Shown here: in pieces, positions 52,281-61,350 of the stretch
How the letters are laid out: every line of letters begins with the position of its first letter
How positions within the stretch are numbered: position 1 is the stretch's first letter
NCBI GenBank assembly: GCA_016778305.1
Contig: JADHPT010000004.1
Span: forward strand, 1 to 64,000
Direction: 5' to 3'
Origin: Candidatus Poseidonia sp.
GTDB lineage: Archaea > Thermoplasmatota > Poseidoniia > Poseidoniales > Poseidoniaceae
Length of the DNA stretch: 64,000 bases
Notes under the pieces: generated by a model
Database searches by the model: none
The model's input: only the letters and a program-made list of their open reading frames with translations
Told to the model about the DNA's origin: nothing
Made by a program: the position numbers and the translations under genes

Positions 52281-54185
52281 TCAAAATAGACGAACTGTCT
52301 CAAGATTACTCGGGGCGAATGTCATACAACCGTACCGTTCACGCAGCGTAAGGCCGAGTTCGTTGCATTTCTGATAGTCTCCGTGATGGCAGATGATATT
52401 CTTAGGTGTTGGATTGATGCGATCAACGAAGTCAAGCAACTGTCGGCGATCAGAGTGTCCTGAAAATCCATCGATTGTGACCATTTCACAGCCAATTTTG
52501 ACAATCTCGGTTTTTCCATTGATGAGCATGGGGACTTCTCCGAATCCTTTCTGAAGGCGGCGACCGAGTGTTCCTTCTGCCTGATAGCCAACAAAGCAAA
52601 GTGAGTTGCGCTCTTCATGGGCCCAATTCTTGAAGTATTCCATAACGGGTCCTCCATTGAGCATTCCAGAGGTGGCCAAAACGATACACGGAGAAGTATC
52701 CATGATGATGCTTTCCCGGAGTTCGCGGCCTTTGACTGGCCTGAACCATTCACTTGTGAAGGGGTTTTCACCGTCGTTTTTGAGCAGCGACTTGCTCAGG
52801 CTCTTCGTCAGATAATTCGGGTGGGATGCGTGAATGGCTGTTGCTTCCTGAATCATTCCGTCAAGCCAGACCGGCACAGGTTTGACCGCTCCGGAACGGA
52901 ACAATTCGTCTATAGCGATCATCACTTCTTGACTTCTTCCAACAGCAAAGACAGGGCAGATCATTTTTCCACCACGCATCAGCGTGCGAGAAACGATATC
53001 TTGGAGTTCTTGATTGGCTTCTTGACGGGATGGTTGGTAGTCTCCAGAAGCTCCGTAGGTGGATTCAATCACAAGTGTCTCCACTCGTGGGAAACGGGTG
53101 TTGGCCGCGTCAAAGAGCCACGATTTCTCATACTTTTGGTCACCACTGAAGACGATGTTATGCCTTCCATCGGCGATGTTGAGGTGGACTGCAGAAGAAC
53201 CGAGAATATGGCCGGCGTTCGAGAAGGTCAACTTCACATCAGGAGCAATGTCTGTGGTTGAGTCCCAATCAACGTCAACAACGTGTTTCATGCACATTCT
53301 GATATCTTCCATATCGTAGGCAGAACGCTTGCCTTCTGCACCTCCAACTTTGAGGTAATCAGTTTGCAAGAGCAGCATCAGATCACGGGTAGGTGGAGTA
53401 CAATAGACGGGCCCTCGGTATCCGTACTTGAACAGAACTGGCAGCATTCCAGCATGGTCAAGGTGAGAGTGAGTGAGCACAACGGCGTCAAGTTTCTCGA
53501 GAGGAAGTGCTTCTGGAGCATTGAAAAACGGCATTGGATCAGTATCGGAAGCGATGTTGACACCAACATCGATCATGATTCTTGATTCATTCGTGGTGAC
53601 ATAGTGACACGCACGACCGACTTCTCTGTACGAACCTAATGCGGTCACACGAGCCCATGATGAACCTGGACGAGTCGGTCTGTGGATATTCAAACCAAAA
53701 TCCTTGAGGAGTTTACGTCGCTCATCTGCGAAGGACTGGCGGTACATTCGTATGTCGTGAACTGTCTTAGAAAACAACGGTGGTGTTCGTTCCACTTTGA
53801 CGGACCAACCTGTTTCGTCTCGGATTCTTTTGTTATTCTCGCCTTTTATCCCGATTGCTTTCCCGGGATGCTGACATTGAATTGTCACTTCTCGATAACA
53901 ACCGTCAAAGTACATCTCCGAAACCTCTGCATCTTTGGGAAGAAGATCTTCAATGAACTCCTTTGCATCATCCATCGGCATCATCTTGTCAATAGGCGTC
54001 CTGAGCACGATTTTTCGTTTGATACGACGCGCTATTTTTCCAATCAGACCATCACTGCCCGTGAAGGGCCCCATTTGCGAGGTAATGATGGCGATATTTC
54101 CCGCCTCGAGGTCGACGGTATATTCGATATTTCGTGGAATAATCTTTGCGATTTCATCCTTCAGTTGCTTGTAGGTCATTTGCAT
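52281..54185 (-). CDS. fttA: aCPSF1/FttA: KH-MBL-beta-CASP ribonuclease, transcription terminator factor
   Basis: A 634-residue protein with the full archaeal CPSF1 plan: two N-terminal KH domains (about 1-145, including GKAIGIKGENNKRIRDETGW), a metallo-beta-lactamase domain with the metal motif VLTHSHLDHAGMLPVLFKYG, and a beta-CASP domain with VFAVGRSQEVMIAI and ATSGMLNGGP; the final histidine motif is DGFSGHSDRRQLLDF. In archaea it cleaves nascent RNA and terminates transcription. GGTGA precedes the ATG at 54185. Palindromes lie just upstream. It sits after the proteasome beta gene on the same strand. Confidence 0.95.
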   Translation of the reverse strand: MQMTYKQLKDEIAKIIPRNIEYTVDLEAGNIAIITSQMGPFTGSDGLIGKIARRIKRKIVLRTPIDKMMPMDDAKEFIEDLLPKDAEVSEMYFDGCYREVTIQCQHPGKAIGIKGENNKRIRDETGWSVKVERTPPLFSKTVHDIRMYRQSFADERRKLLKDFGLNIHRPTRPGSSWARVTALGSYREVGRACHYVTTNESRIMIDVGVNIASDTDPMPFFNAPEALPLEKLDAVVLTHSHLDHAGMLPVLFKYGYRGPVYCTPPTRDLMLLLQTDYLKVGGAEGKRSAYDMEDIRMCMKHVVDVDWDSTTDIAPDVKLTFSNAGHILGSSAVHLNIADGRHNIVFSGDQKYEKSWLFDAANTRFPRVETLVIESTYGASGDYQPSRQEANQELQDIVSRTLMRGGKMICPVFAVGRSQEVMIAIDELFRSGAVKPVPVWLDGMIQEATAIHASHPNYLTKSLSKSLLKNDGENPFTSEWFRPVKGRELRESIIMDTSPCIVLATSGMLNGGPVMEYFKNWAHEERNSLCFVGYQAEGTLGRRLQKGFGEVPMLINGKTEIVKIGCEMVTIDGFSGHSDRRQLLDFVDRINPTPKNIICHHGDYQKCNELGLTLRERYGCMTFAPSNLETVRLF

Positions 54186-54188
54186 TTT

Positions 54189-54222
54189 TGTTCACCTGAG
54201 GTGACCCGCAGTCAACGTTGAC
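54189..54222. promoter_or_regulatory. Palindromes upstream of the FttA gene
   Basis: TCACCT-G-AGGTGA lies at 54192-54204, and it contains the GGTGA ribosome site of the FttA gene. GTCAACGTTGAC, a perfect 12-bp palindrome, lies at 54211-54222, about 26-37 nt before the start codon. Either could be an operator or an RNA hairpin. No regulator is known for these sites. Confidence 0.3.
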
Positions 54223-54270
54223 CACATAGCGCGAGGTGCGCAGTGCGGCGATAAACCGCGGGAATTGAAT

Positions 54271-54891
54271 TCACTTGAGGAGATTTGCAATCTCGTCTTG
54301 TGAGAGTTGTACATAGCCCGAACTTGGGGTGATGACTGCCAAATCCATGCCGTTACCGGAGGCCGCATCACGTTGGCCGGATGCATGTAGCGCTCGCGCT
54401 GCCAATTTTAATGCCTCCGCCTGAGTCATGTTATCCTTGAAGCCATCTTCGAGGACACCGTACATGTACGGAGATCCTGATCCTGTAGCACAATAAACGT
54501 CTGGAATGGAACCACCGGCGGAGTCGATGGAGTACACGTGACCGCCATCAGCGTCAACGCCAACGATAAGCAGTTGGACCCAATGAGGGCGACCAGAGAG
54601 AATGTTGGCGGTCAAAGTAGCCGCTCCTTTCACCGTCATGGATTGTTGGCGACGAAGCTCAAAGAGTGCGACTTCAGCAGTGAGGGTGCGTGATAGAGAC
54701 TGTGCGTGGCCAACGAGACCTGCAGTTGTTAGCGCGAGATTGTTGCCGATTTTGAACAACTTTTGGACGCTTTTGTTCGCAATGAAATGACCCATTGTTG
54801 CACGATGATCCGCTCCAACAACGACACCACCCTTGAAGGTAATACCGATGGTGCTGGTTCCAGTTTTCAAGACTCCCTGATGCTCTGACAT
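54271..54891 (-). CDS. psmB: 20S proteasome subunit beta
   Basis: A 206-residue beta subunit. The propeptide MSEHQGVLKTG is cleaved before Thr in TSTIGITFKGGVVVGADHRA, exposing the catalytic threonine; the Lys33-equivalent region is ATMGHFIANKSVQKLFKI. The late motif ATGSGSPYMYGVLED and the end GNGMDLAVITPSSG are intact. It makes the hydrolytic rings of the proteasome with alpha subunits that are not in the window. It diverges from the SepF-like gene. Confidence 0.94.
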   Translation of the reverse strand: MSEHQGVLKTGTSTIGITFKGGVVVGADHRATMGHFIANKSVQKLFKIGNNLALTTAGLVGHAQSLSRTLTAEVALFELRRQQSMTVKGAATLTANILSGRPHWVQLLIVGVDADGGHVYSIDSAGGSIPDVYCATGSGSPYMYGVLEDGFKDNMTQAEALKLAARALHASGQRDAASGNGMDLAVITPSSGYVQLSQDEIANLLK

Positions 54892-55059
54892 GGTATCTTC
54901 TCTGTCACGACACTTCTTGAACCTTGAGGCACTTTACCATCAACCGTACGATTCAGAAGCCCAGATGCTAGCCCCGCTGAACAGATGAGCGTCACCAACA
55001 GTGCTGGCGTAGTGGAGAAAAAGGGGAGGCTTGATGAAGCCTCGGTTTCTTGCACCCAC

Positions 55060-55674
55060 ATGCGCCGAAGAAAACGACGGGAACCTGACGAGGCTCAGTC
55101 CTCGCTCGACCGTTTCTCAGGCGCCGCACCGTCACCAACGCCAAGCGAAGAGCAGGTTCCCTCCATGCCTGACTTGGACCTCCTGGAAGCTGCAGAGGCG
55201 AGATTGGATGCACCAGCAAGCGAAGTCGTGAAGGCTGTTCAAGATGATGCTGAGGCGCTGAGGCAGTTTGAGATGCCGAGCAACCGCCGCGAGATTCGAA
55301 CCAAGGCAGCATCGAGCACCCTGCAATACCACGACCTCGGTGTATTGTATCCGAACGCACCCGTCCCCTCCCTCGAGGGTGGCATGGTCCTTCACAATTC
55401 CACGCTCCACGATCTCACGGGCTGTTCTACGCTCATGAACTGGATAGCAGACGGACATGCATGCATCGTCGAGATGAAACGAATGATGCAGCGGACCACT
55501 GAGTTCAATCAGGCGCTGAGCACACTTCATGCATTTGTTGAAGGCGATGCTCAAGGTCAGATCATACGAATCACTGATACTCGCCTCATGCTGCTCCCGC
55601 AAGGTTGCCGCGGTCTCAGAGGAACCGAGATGGAAGGGTTCACGGCTTCTCAAACCGATTTCTCGGAGGTATGA
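55060..55674 (+). CDS. SepF-like cell-division protein (inferred)
   Basis: A protein of about 204 residues. The N-terminus is charged (MRRRKRREPDEAQSSLDRFS) and low in order; the C-terminal 90 residues resemble the SepF core: LHDLTGCSTLMNWIADGHAC, then VEMKRMMQRTTEFNQALSTL and IIRITDTRLMLLPQGCRG. In archaea SepF tethers FtsZ to the membrane. The usual N-terminal membrane helix is not clear. Starts at 54985 and 55060 are both possible; 55060 has the basic N-terminus. It is followed, with overlap, by the ZPR1 gene. FtsZ is not in the window. Confidence 0.55.
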   Translation: MRRRKRREPDEAQSSLDRFSGAAPSPTPSEEQVPSMPDLDLLEAAEARLDAPASEVVKAVQDDAEALRQFEMPSNRREIRTKAASSTLQYHDLGVLYPNAPVPSLEGGMVLHNSTLHDLTGCSTLMNWIADGHACIVEMKRMMQRTTEFNQALSTLHAFVEGDAQGQIIRITDTRLMLLPQGCRGLRGTEMEGFTASQTDFSEV

Positions 55675-56315
55675 CCGTGAATGAACAGGACCTCGATTTT
55701 CCTTGCCCGATTTGTTCAACGACAGGGCAGGTGAAGATGATCACTCATATCGATGAAATCCCATATTTCGGCGAGCACACACAGTTAACCCTGATGTGTA
55801 ATGCTTGTGGGTGGACACAAACCGATTTCATTCCCGCTGAAGGGAAGAAAGCAGGGGGTTGGACACTCATTATTGACGACCCGAGCAAACTCCGAGCACG
55901 AGTGGTACGATCTTCATCCTGCACGGTATCAATTCCTGAACTCGACCTCCAAGTCAATCCTGGAAGCAGTTCAACCGGCTACGTTTCAAACGTAGAGGGA
56001 GTTATGATTCGTTTCCAGGAAATCATTGCCATGGTTCAACGAGATGTCATGGCCCAACTTGAAGAAGGAAGTGAAGAAGAGGGGCTGCTTGAAGAACAAT
56101 TTCAGACGCTTGTCAATTTGTCCTTGCGGCTCCACTCCTTGAGCGAAGAAGGAGCCAACCCACTTACGCTTGAGTTATTGGACCCGCACGGACATTCAAT
56201 GATTCTTCACGAGGATGCAGTTGAACGTCCTTTGAGCGAAAAAGAACTTGCAAAATTACCCGTAGGGCCCGACCCTGCAGTATTTTCAACCGATGAGATG
56301 AACGATTCAGCGTGA
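55671..56315 (+). CDS. ZPR1 zinc-finger protein
   Basis: A 214-residue ZPR1-domain protein. The C4 zinc finger is FPCPICSTTGQVKMITHIDE with MCNACGWTQTDFIPAEGKK, followed by the ZPR1 A/B-type domain ending LNPGSSSTGYVSNVEGVMIR (seen as VNPGSSSTGY). Archaeal ZPR1 proteins have one module where eukaryotes have two; in eukaryotes ZPR1 works with eEF1A. ATG 55671 overlaps the SepF-like stop; GTG 55677 is 6 nt after GGAGGT and may be the true start. The C-terminus is acidic. Confidence 0.88.
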   Translation: MTVNEQDLDFPCPICSTTGQVKMITHIDEIPYFGEHTQLTLMCNACGWTQTDFIPAEGKKAGGWTLIIDDPSKLRARVVRSSSCTVSIPELDLQVNPGSSSTGYVSNVEGVMIRFQEIIAMVQRDVMAQLEEGSEEEGLLEEQFQTLVNLSLRLHSLSEEGANPLTLELLDPHGHSMILHEDAVERPLSEKELAKLPVGPDPAVFSTDEMNDSA

Positions 56316-57692
56316 GTCAGATGCAAGGAAATCCTTGACTGAATGTGCTGTTTGGTCCCGCATCTCATGCAGGTGACTCATCCATGCGGAAGCTCGTTCG
56401 ATGCACAATTGTTTCATCTCACCCGCCAAGATGTTGCCTGAACGGAATCCTGAATTCACTTCTGCGAGGAAGGTATCGTCTTCTTCAAAGAAATACATCA
56501 TGTATTGATACGCGACATCCACGTCAGGATTTCCTCCCAACCGTCGGTGCTCTTCAACCGTGGCTTGCCCTCCAGAGAAGGCACGCTTGATTTTCTTCTC
56601 CACCGACGCCAAATCATCACGCAGGAAGAGCGTTGTTTTCGGCTGACTGCTGCTCATCTTGCTGCCGGTCATACCGACTGCAAAGTGATGGTAGGTCGAG
56701 GATGGAGCCAAGAGGCCCATGCCTCCGAGGCTACGCTCAAGAGCGAGAAGCGACATACGAATGCCGTGCTTGTCGCGAGCAGTCGCTGATGGAACGTGCA
56801 CGTGGCCTTGTTTGGGGTTGGACATGATGTCTGAAAAGCCCAAAGAAGCAATTGCTGAAACCACACGATCACACATGGCTTTGACCTTCTCTTTGTCGAG
56901 CCGGCCGTTTGCCATCTGGCCAAAGATTGCTGCGTTCTCATCGTGTACGCTGAGGTTGATCAAAACGCCCTTCGAAGATGAATCTTTGAGATTGAACCAA
57001 TTGGTTTTACTGGCGAGGCCGCGGGTCAGGCGCAAGTGAGGATCTTGGTCAACACCCACTGGAACCACAATCGGCCGAAGACCTCCATATTCGTCAGTTT
57101 GAGGATGTAAGATATCACCTACTTGTACGAGTGGTGCTTGTACGTGAGCGAGATTGGTTTCCCCACCGAACCCATAGATGGATTCGAATTCATTGAGATT
57201 CGTTCGCTTTCCAAGTTGAAAACCAAGTCGCTGAACTACTGGACGAGTTGATTGAAAGTACACGTTCGTACGGTCGGGGTCAAGGCCAAGTGCAGCATAG
57301 TGAGCAATGTATTCATTGAGAGCAACTTCACGGCCTTTTTCCAACGAAACACCCCGTGTTGCTTGACTTTCCAAATCGGCTACGGCAATGGTCACGTCAC
57401 CACCCTGCTTCTGAAACCATTTGACCTGCTCAACCACCATGGAGTGTCCGAGGTGCATTTGACCGCTTGGCATTAATCCAGTAAGAACACCAAAGGGGTC
57501 GCCCTTGCGTTGCGCTTCTTGAATCACATCGAGGTCCCGATGTGCGAAGACAATACCACGTCGGTGAAGTTTGGACGGCGAGGCGAGCGTTTCTCCTGAA
57601 AGTGAGCTCAGCCCAAATTGTTGAATGATGCGATCGTAATCGGTGGATTGAGCACTGCCCCAGGGGTCGATGATGATATCGTCATTACCCAT
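56307..57692 (-). CDS. trpS: Tryptophanyl-tRNA synthetase
   Basis: A 461-residue class I enzyme of the archaeal/eukaryotic type. HIGH appears as LTGLMPSGQMHLGHSMVVEQ and KMSKS as GMTGSKMSSSQPKTTLFLRD; the binding motif VPVGVDQDPHLRLTRGLAS is clear. The C-terminal anticodon region is complete. It overlaps the ZPR1 gene end by 9 bp on the opposite strand. It is preceded by an exported protein gene on the same strand with an 11-nt gap. Confidence 0.94.
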   Translation of the reverse strand: MGNDDIIIDPWGSAQSTDYDRIIQQFGLSSLSGETLASPSKLHRRGIVFAHRDLDVIQEAQRKGDPFGVLTGLMPSGQMHLGHSMVVEQVKWFQKQGGDVTIAVADLESQATRGVSLEKGREVALNEYIAHYAALGLDPDRTNVYFQSTRPVVQRLGFQLGKRTNLNEFESIYGFGGETNLAHVQAPLVQVGDILHPQTDEYGGLRPIVVPVGVDQDPHLRLTRGLASKTNWFNLKDSSSKGVLINLSVHDENAAIFGQMANGRLDKEKVKAMCDRVVSAIASLGFSDIMSNPKQGHVHVPSATARDKHGIRMSLLALERSLGGMGLLAPSSTYHHFAVGMTGSKMSSSQPKTTLFLRDDLASVEKKIKRAFSGGQATVEEHRRLGGNPDVDVAYQYMMYFFEEDDTFLAEVNSGFRSGNILAGEMKQLCIERASAWMSHLHEMRDQTAHSVKDFLASDSR

Positions 57693-57703
57693 TCAGCACA
57701 CCT

Positions 57704-59017
57704 CTATTCTTCGTCGTCATCTTCTTTGGCATCAAGGCTTCGCTCGCTTGATACCGCTTGAGGCCTCTTTTCGTCACTCATGGCATCAGCCACGGACGGA
57801 GAGGGGGCGATTGGGCCGAGACCCTCTCGCTTGAGCAAGTACAACATAGCGATGATGGTTGAAAAACCAATACCTACAATGGCATAAGGAATCCACGCAT
57901 CGCCTTCTTCAGCAACTCTCGGGGTCACAAGCCAAGTGAAGCGAATGTCTTCTTCGTCGAGGAAGCGTTTTGACCATTTGAACAAATCATTTGTTTCGTG
58001 ACCAGCGATCGTCACTGCTGCCGTGTGGTTATTCCAAAATTCCGTTTGGCCCAATATATCGTATTCAACATCATCCTCAGCTAACTCGATGGCAACTTGG
58101 TTTCCGTTGATCACGGAGAGCATCAGTGCCCCGTCGCCATTGACCCACCACCCCTGTTGCATGTTCTTTTCAAATTCTATAGAAGGAAGTTCTGCACCTT
58201 GGCTCGTCACGGAATCAACGGTGGAGTTTCCAAGTTCAATCACCCATGTAACCGGTACGTTCCAAGCACGATTATTGGTGGCTGAACGGCATTGTTCTGT
58301 GTCCAAGGCCTCGAATGAAAGAACGGAGCCATTATCGGTCGAAGCAAGATTATGTGTAAATTCATAGCATCGCTTGGCGGACCAAGATGACCATGCTTCG
58401 CCCCATGTTGTCAGCCACAATCCGGGCTCTTCGCTGAGGAAATCAAGAATCTCTTGATCGTGGCGAACGGTTGCGTCGTTCACACGACCAATCCAGTACA
58501 GGTTGACCAGCCCACCTTGGGAAATCTCATGTTGCAAGTCCTCGAGAGACGCCATGCCTTTTTCCAAACTACCACCTCGTCGGCCGAGATTGTACCAATC
58601 CCAGACATCAACTGGTTCATCGGTCCCGTTGTGCCAGGCTGATAGCGAGAGGTCTGTATCATCTCCGTGCACGGTAAACCCTTGGCTTGCGACTCGTTCA
58701 TGTTCTACCATGGTCAAGGATGAAGGCGTATAGGTTGAAATCGGCGAAGTTCCCCATTGGCTTGCATTGATTCTTTCTTCAATGTAATTTCGACATGATT
58801 GGGCAACAGCACCTGCATCATGATTCCAAGAGAGCCCAGGCATTCCGTAGCAGCCGAATTCATCACCATTCTCAAGCCGTTCATTCGCGTAAGAGGTTCT
58901 CAGCCAACCATCTTCCTCCCAGGCACTTTGGGCCAGAACTACGGGATGAATCAACACCAACAGAAAGGTGAGGGAAAGAAACAGAGGTACAACGACCCCG
59001 CTTCTTGTATCAGCCAT
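57704..59017 (-). CDS. Exported membrane-anchored protein of unknown function (437 aa)
   Basis: I do not recognise the family. A signal peptide (VVVPLFLSLTFLLVLIHPVV) precedes a 340-residue external region rich in tryptophan (LYWIGRVNDATVRHDQEILD, ending GLWLTTWGEAWSSWSAKRCY) with several cysteines. A membrane helix (PYAIVGIGFSTIIAMLYLLK) and an acidic cytoplasmic tail (SLDAKEDDDEE) follow. Part of the sequence resembles DUF4350-type proteins, in which a rhodanese/GATase-like external fold precedes the anchor; I hold this loosely. It abuts the trpS gene and may be co-transcribed with it. Confidence 0.6.
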   Translation of the reverse strand: MADTRSGVVVPLFLSLTFLLVLIHPVVLAQSAWEEDGWLRTSYANERLENGDEFGCYGMPGLSWNHDAGAVAQSCRNYIEERINASQWGTSPISTYTPSSLTMVEHERVASQGFTVHGDDTDLSLSAWHNGTDEPVDVWDWYNLGRRGGSLEKGMASLEDLQHEISQGGLVNLYWIGRVNDATVRHDQEILDFLSEEPGLWLTTWGEAWSSWSAKRCYEFTHNLASTDNGSVLSFEALDTEQCRSATNNRAWNVPVTWVIELGNSTVDSVTSQGAELPSIEFEKNMQQGWWVNGDGALMLSVINGNQVAIELAEDDVEYDILGQTEFWNNHTAAVTIAGHETNDLFKWSKRFLDEEDIRFTWLVTPRVAEEGDAWIPYAIVGIGFSTIIAMLYLLKREGLGPIAPSPSVADAMSDEKRPQAVSSERSLDAKEDDDEE

Positions 59018-59175
59018 GTATCATCGTCAAGGTAGTACACTTTGACGCTTGTCCTGCCGCCAAGAACGGTTGAAGGGGAAATGGACTTCGCAGGCCAACG
59101 TGCCGGCGAAACCTCAAAGTCTCATTCAGTTGACCTGCCGGTGTGGCGACGACAGAAGGCTTGGACGAGGCTTGG

Positions 59176-59928
59176 ATGCTGTTGAAGGAGCACTGGTTCA
59201 TAGCGCCAGCCTCACAACATATTCCAAGCACCCCCATTTACAGTGCCCTCCGCCTCTTTCTCTCACCCCTATTGCGTCCTTTTTTGAGATGGAAGATTCA
59301 CGGAGTGCATAACATTCCTCGCTCTGGCCCTACGATTCTTGCAACAAACCACTTGTCCCACATTGATCCAATTGCAGTCATTGCGGCTGCACGCAGAACC
59401 ACCCACTACCTTGCCAAGGACGGCCATTTTTCAAATCCAGTGACGCGATTGGTGATGACATCAACCGGCCAAATCGAAACCATGAGGGAGCAGGGAGGAA
59501 ATGATGCACTCTCAAGCGCAGCAACGGTACTTGTAAGCGGTCGTGCCCTGGGTATCTTCCCAGAAGGGACAAGATCCAAACGAACTGAAGCCCCCTTCTT
59601 ATTGCCCGGAAAAACTGGCGTTGCACGTCTTGCTGCCGCCTATCCAGAGGCGTCTGTCATCCCTCTCGCATTGATTGGCGCTAGGGAAATTATGGCACCA
59701 AAAACACACAAATGGCCACGACTTTGGCGACGGTTGAGCATTGTATCCGGCAAGCAGGTGAATTGGTTGGAATGGTTAGGCCACGAGATGGGGGGTGGCT
59801 ATACGGCCGAGAAGCTTGAGGAACTCTCGCAGCAAGAAGAGCACGAGGTACGAGCAGAATTAGCAAGGCTCTACCGAAAGTTCACCGACCAGTTGATGAG
59901 ATCGCTTTCAGCCCTCGGAGCGCCATAA
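59176..59928 (+). CDS. plsC: 1-acyl-sn-glycerol-3-phosphate acyltransferase family (PlsC)
   Basis: A 250-residue LPLAT-family acyltransferase. The catalytic NHxxxxD is in ATNHLSHIDPIAVIAA and the second motif in LGIFPEGTRSKRTEAP, with a third at SVIPLALIG. The enzyme transfers an acyl chain to a glycerophospholipid precursor, a reaction not used for classical archaeal ether lipids. GAGG sits 5 nt before ATG 59176; GTG 59143 would give a longer form. It is followed after 147 nt by ThyA. The family is clear and the physiological acceptor is not. Confidence 0.85.
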   Translation: MLLKEHWFIAPASQHIPSTPIYSALRLFLSPLLRPFLRWKIHGVHNIPRSGPTILATNHLSHIDPIAVIAAARRTTHYLAKDGHFSNPVTRLVMTSTGQIETMREQGGNDALSSAATVLVSGRALGIFPEGTRSKRTEAPFLLPGKTGVARLAAAYPEASVIPLALIGAREIMAPKTHKWPRLWRRLSIVSGKQVNWLEWLGHEMGGGYTAEKLEELSQQEEHEVRAELARLYRKFTDQLMRSLSALGAP

Positions 59929-60075
59929 TTTATTGATACTCGACCGATGAATGGATCACGACTATCTGCGTGCCCCGGTTGAACCTGCCGACCGCATCTT
60001 TATTGCTCGAAAGTATCGTGTAAGAGGGTGAGAATCCCTAAGTGCTGCCGTTGACGACAAATCATTGGCGATACG

Positions 60076-60870
60076 ATGCAGGAATACCTTGACTTGATGC
60101 GTCACATCCTCGAACATGGCTCCGAAAAGGGTGACAGGACGGGGACAGGAACCAAGTCAGTCTTCGGCTACCAGATGAGATTTGACCTTTCAGAAGGCTT
60201 TCCTATGGTGACCACGAAGAAATTACACCTTCCTTCGATCGTGCACGAATTATTATGGTTTCTCAAGGGTGAAACCAACGTCAGGTACCTGCAAGAAAAT
60301 GGCGTTCGCATCTGGAATGAATGGGCTGATGAAAACGGAGATTTAGGGCCCGTGTATGGCAAACAATGGCGCCGATGGGAGGCGAAGGACGGACGAATCA
60401 TCGATCAGGTCAAGCAAGCGATTGATGCCATCAAAACCAACCCTAACAGCAGAAGGATCATCGTCTCAGCTTGGAATGTGGGGGAACTGGACGAAATGGC
60501 ACTCATGCCGTGTCATGCTTTCTTCCAATTTCACGTCGCTGATGGAAAACTGAACTGTCAACTTTACCAGCGCAGTGCAGATGTTTTCCTCGGAGTGCCG
60601 TTTAACATTGCATCCTATGCCTTACTCACACACATGATGGCTCAAGTATGTGGTCTTGAAGCGGGTGTTTTTGTTCACACCCTCGGTGATGCACACCTCT
60701 ACAACAACCATCTTGACCAAGCGAGGTTACAAATCTCTCGAGAACCGCTGAGTTTGCCAACCTTGAAACTCAACCCAGAACGAATGGACATTGACGACTT
60801 CACTTACGCTGATATCGAAGTGCTCGGCTACGAGCATCATCCACACATCAAAGCACCCATTTCCATTTGA
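60076..60870 (+). CDS. thyA: Thymidylate synthase ThyA
   Basis: A 264-residue ThyA, the bacterial folate-dependent type, methylating dUMP with methylene-tetrahydrofolate. Motifs are the phosphate-binding [19 protein letters not shown], the catalytic Cys in [14 protein letters not shown], and [20 protein letters not shown]. The end [13 protein letters not shown] is complete. It sits 9 nt upstream of folA, so one transcript would make dTMP and recycle dihydrofolate. Most archaea use other routes, so transfer from bacteria is likely. Confidence 0.95.
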   Translation: MQEYLDLMRHILEHGSEKGDRTGTGTKSVFGYQMRFDLSEGFPMVTTKKLHLPSIVHELLWFLKGETNVRYLQENGVRIWNEWADENGDLGPVYGKQWRRWEAKDGRIIDQVKQAIDAIKTNPNSRRIIVSAWNVGELDEMALMPCHAFFQFHVADGKLNCQLYQRSADVFLGVPFNIASYALLTHMMAQVCGLEAGVFVHTLGDAHLYNNHLDQARLQISREPLSLPTLKLNPERMDIDDFTYADIEVLGYEHHPHIKAPISI

Positions 60871-60879
60871 GGCTCGAAC

Positions 60880-61350
60880 ATGCTGACAATGATTTACGCC
60901 TGTGATGAGAACGGAGCCATCGGAAAAGATGGTGACCTGCCATGGCGTCAATCAAGTGATTTGAAACATTTCAAATTGAAAACACTCAACAAAACGATTG
61001 TGATGGGCCGTAAGACGTGGGACAGCCTGGGTCGGCCTTTACCCAACCGAAGAAACGTTGTGATGACTCGTCAAGAGCCGCTTCAAGGGGTTGAATGCAT
61101 GTCCTACGAAGAGGTCATGGCCTTGAGCGAGGAAGAGGAAGTCGTCATTATCGGAGGAGGAGAAATCTATGCACTCTTCCTCGAAGAAACAAAAGAAATC
61201 CATCGAACGATTGTCCATACGATGGTTGAGGACGCAGATACATACGCACCTGACATTGAGGATTCGGGTTTCTATCTCATCGCAGAAAGGCGAGCACCTG
61301 CTGGTGAAAAAGACGAGCATGAAATGACGTTTCAGCACCTGATCCGATAA
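60880..61350 (+). CDS. folA: Dihydrofolate reductase
   Basis: A 156-residue DHFR reducing dihydrofolate with NADPH. It has the N-terminal MIYACDENGAIGKDGDLPW with the catalytic acid region WRQSSDL, the NADPH-binding VMGRKTWDSLGRPLPNRRN and the later VVIIGGGEIYALFL. ATG 60880 follows thyA by 9 nt. The gene pair completes the thymidylate cycle within the window. It faces the MazG-like gene. Confidence 0.94.
   Translation: MLTMIYACDENGAIGKDGDLPWRQSSDLKHFKLKTLNKTIVMGRKTWDSLGRPLPNRRNVVMTRQEPLQGVECMSYEEVMALSEEEEVVIIGGGEIYALFLEETKEIHRTIVHTMVEDADTYAPDIEDSGFYLIAERRAPAGEKDEHEMTFQHLIR

Noticed and set aside
55031-55231. Alternative frame in the SepF-like region after GGGGAGG
   Set aside because: The ribosome-like site is attractive, but the frame encodes no recognisable protein and stops inside the SepF-like gene, which has the better domain match.
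59950-60030. 26-codon frame starting ATG before thyA
   Set aside because: It is short, has no motif or ribosome site and no coupling to neighbours; nothing else recognisable was seen in the 147-nt gap.
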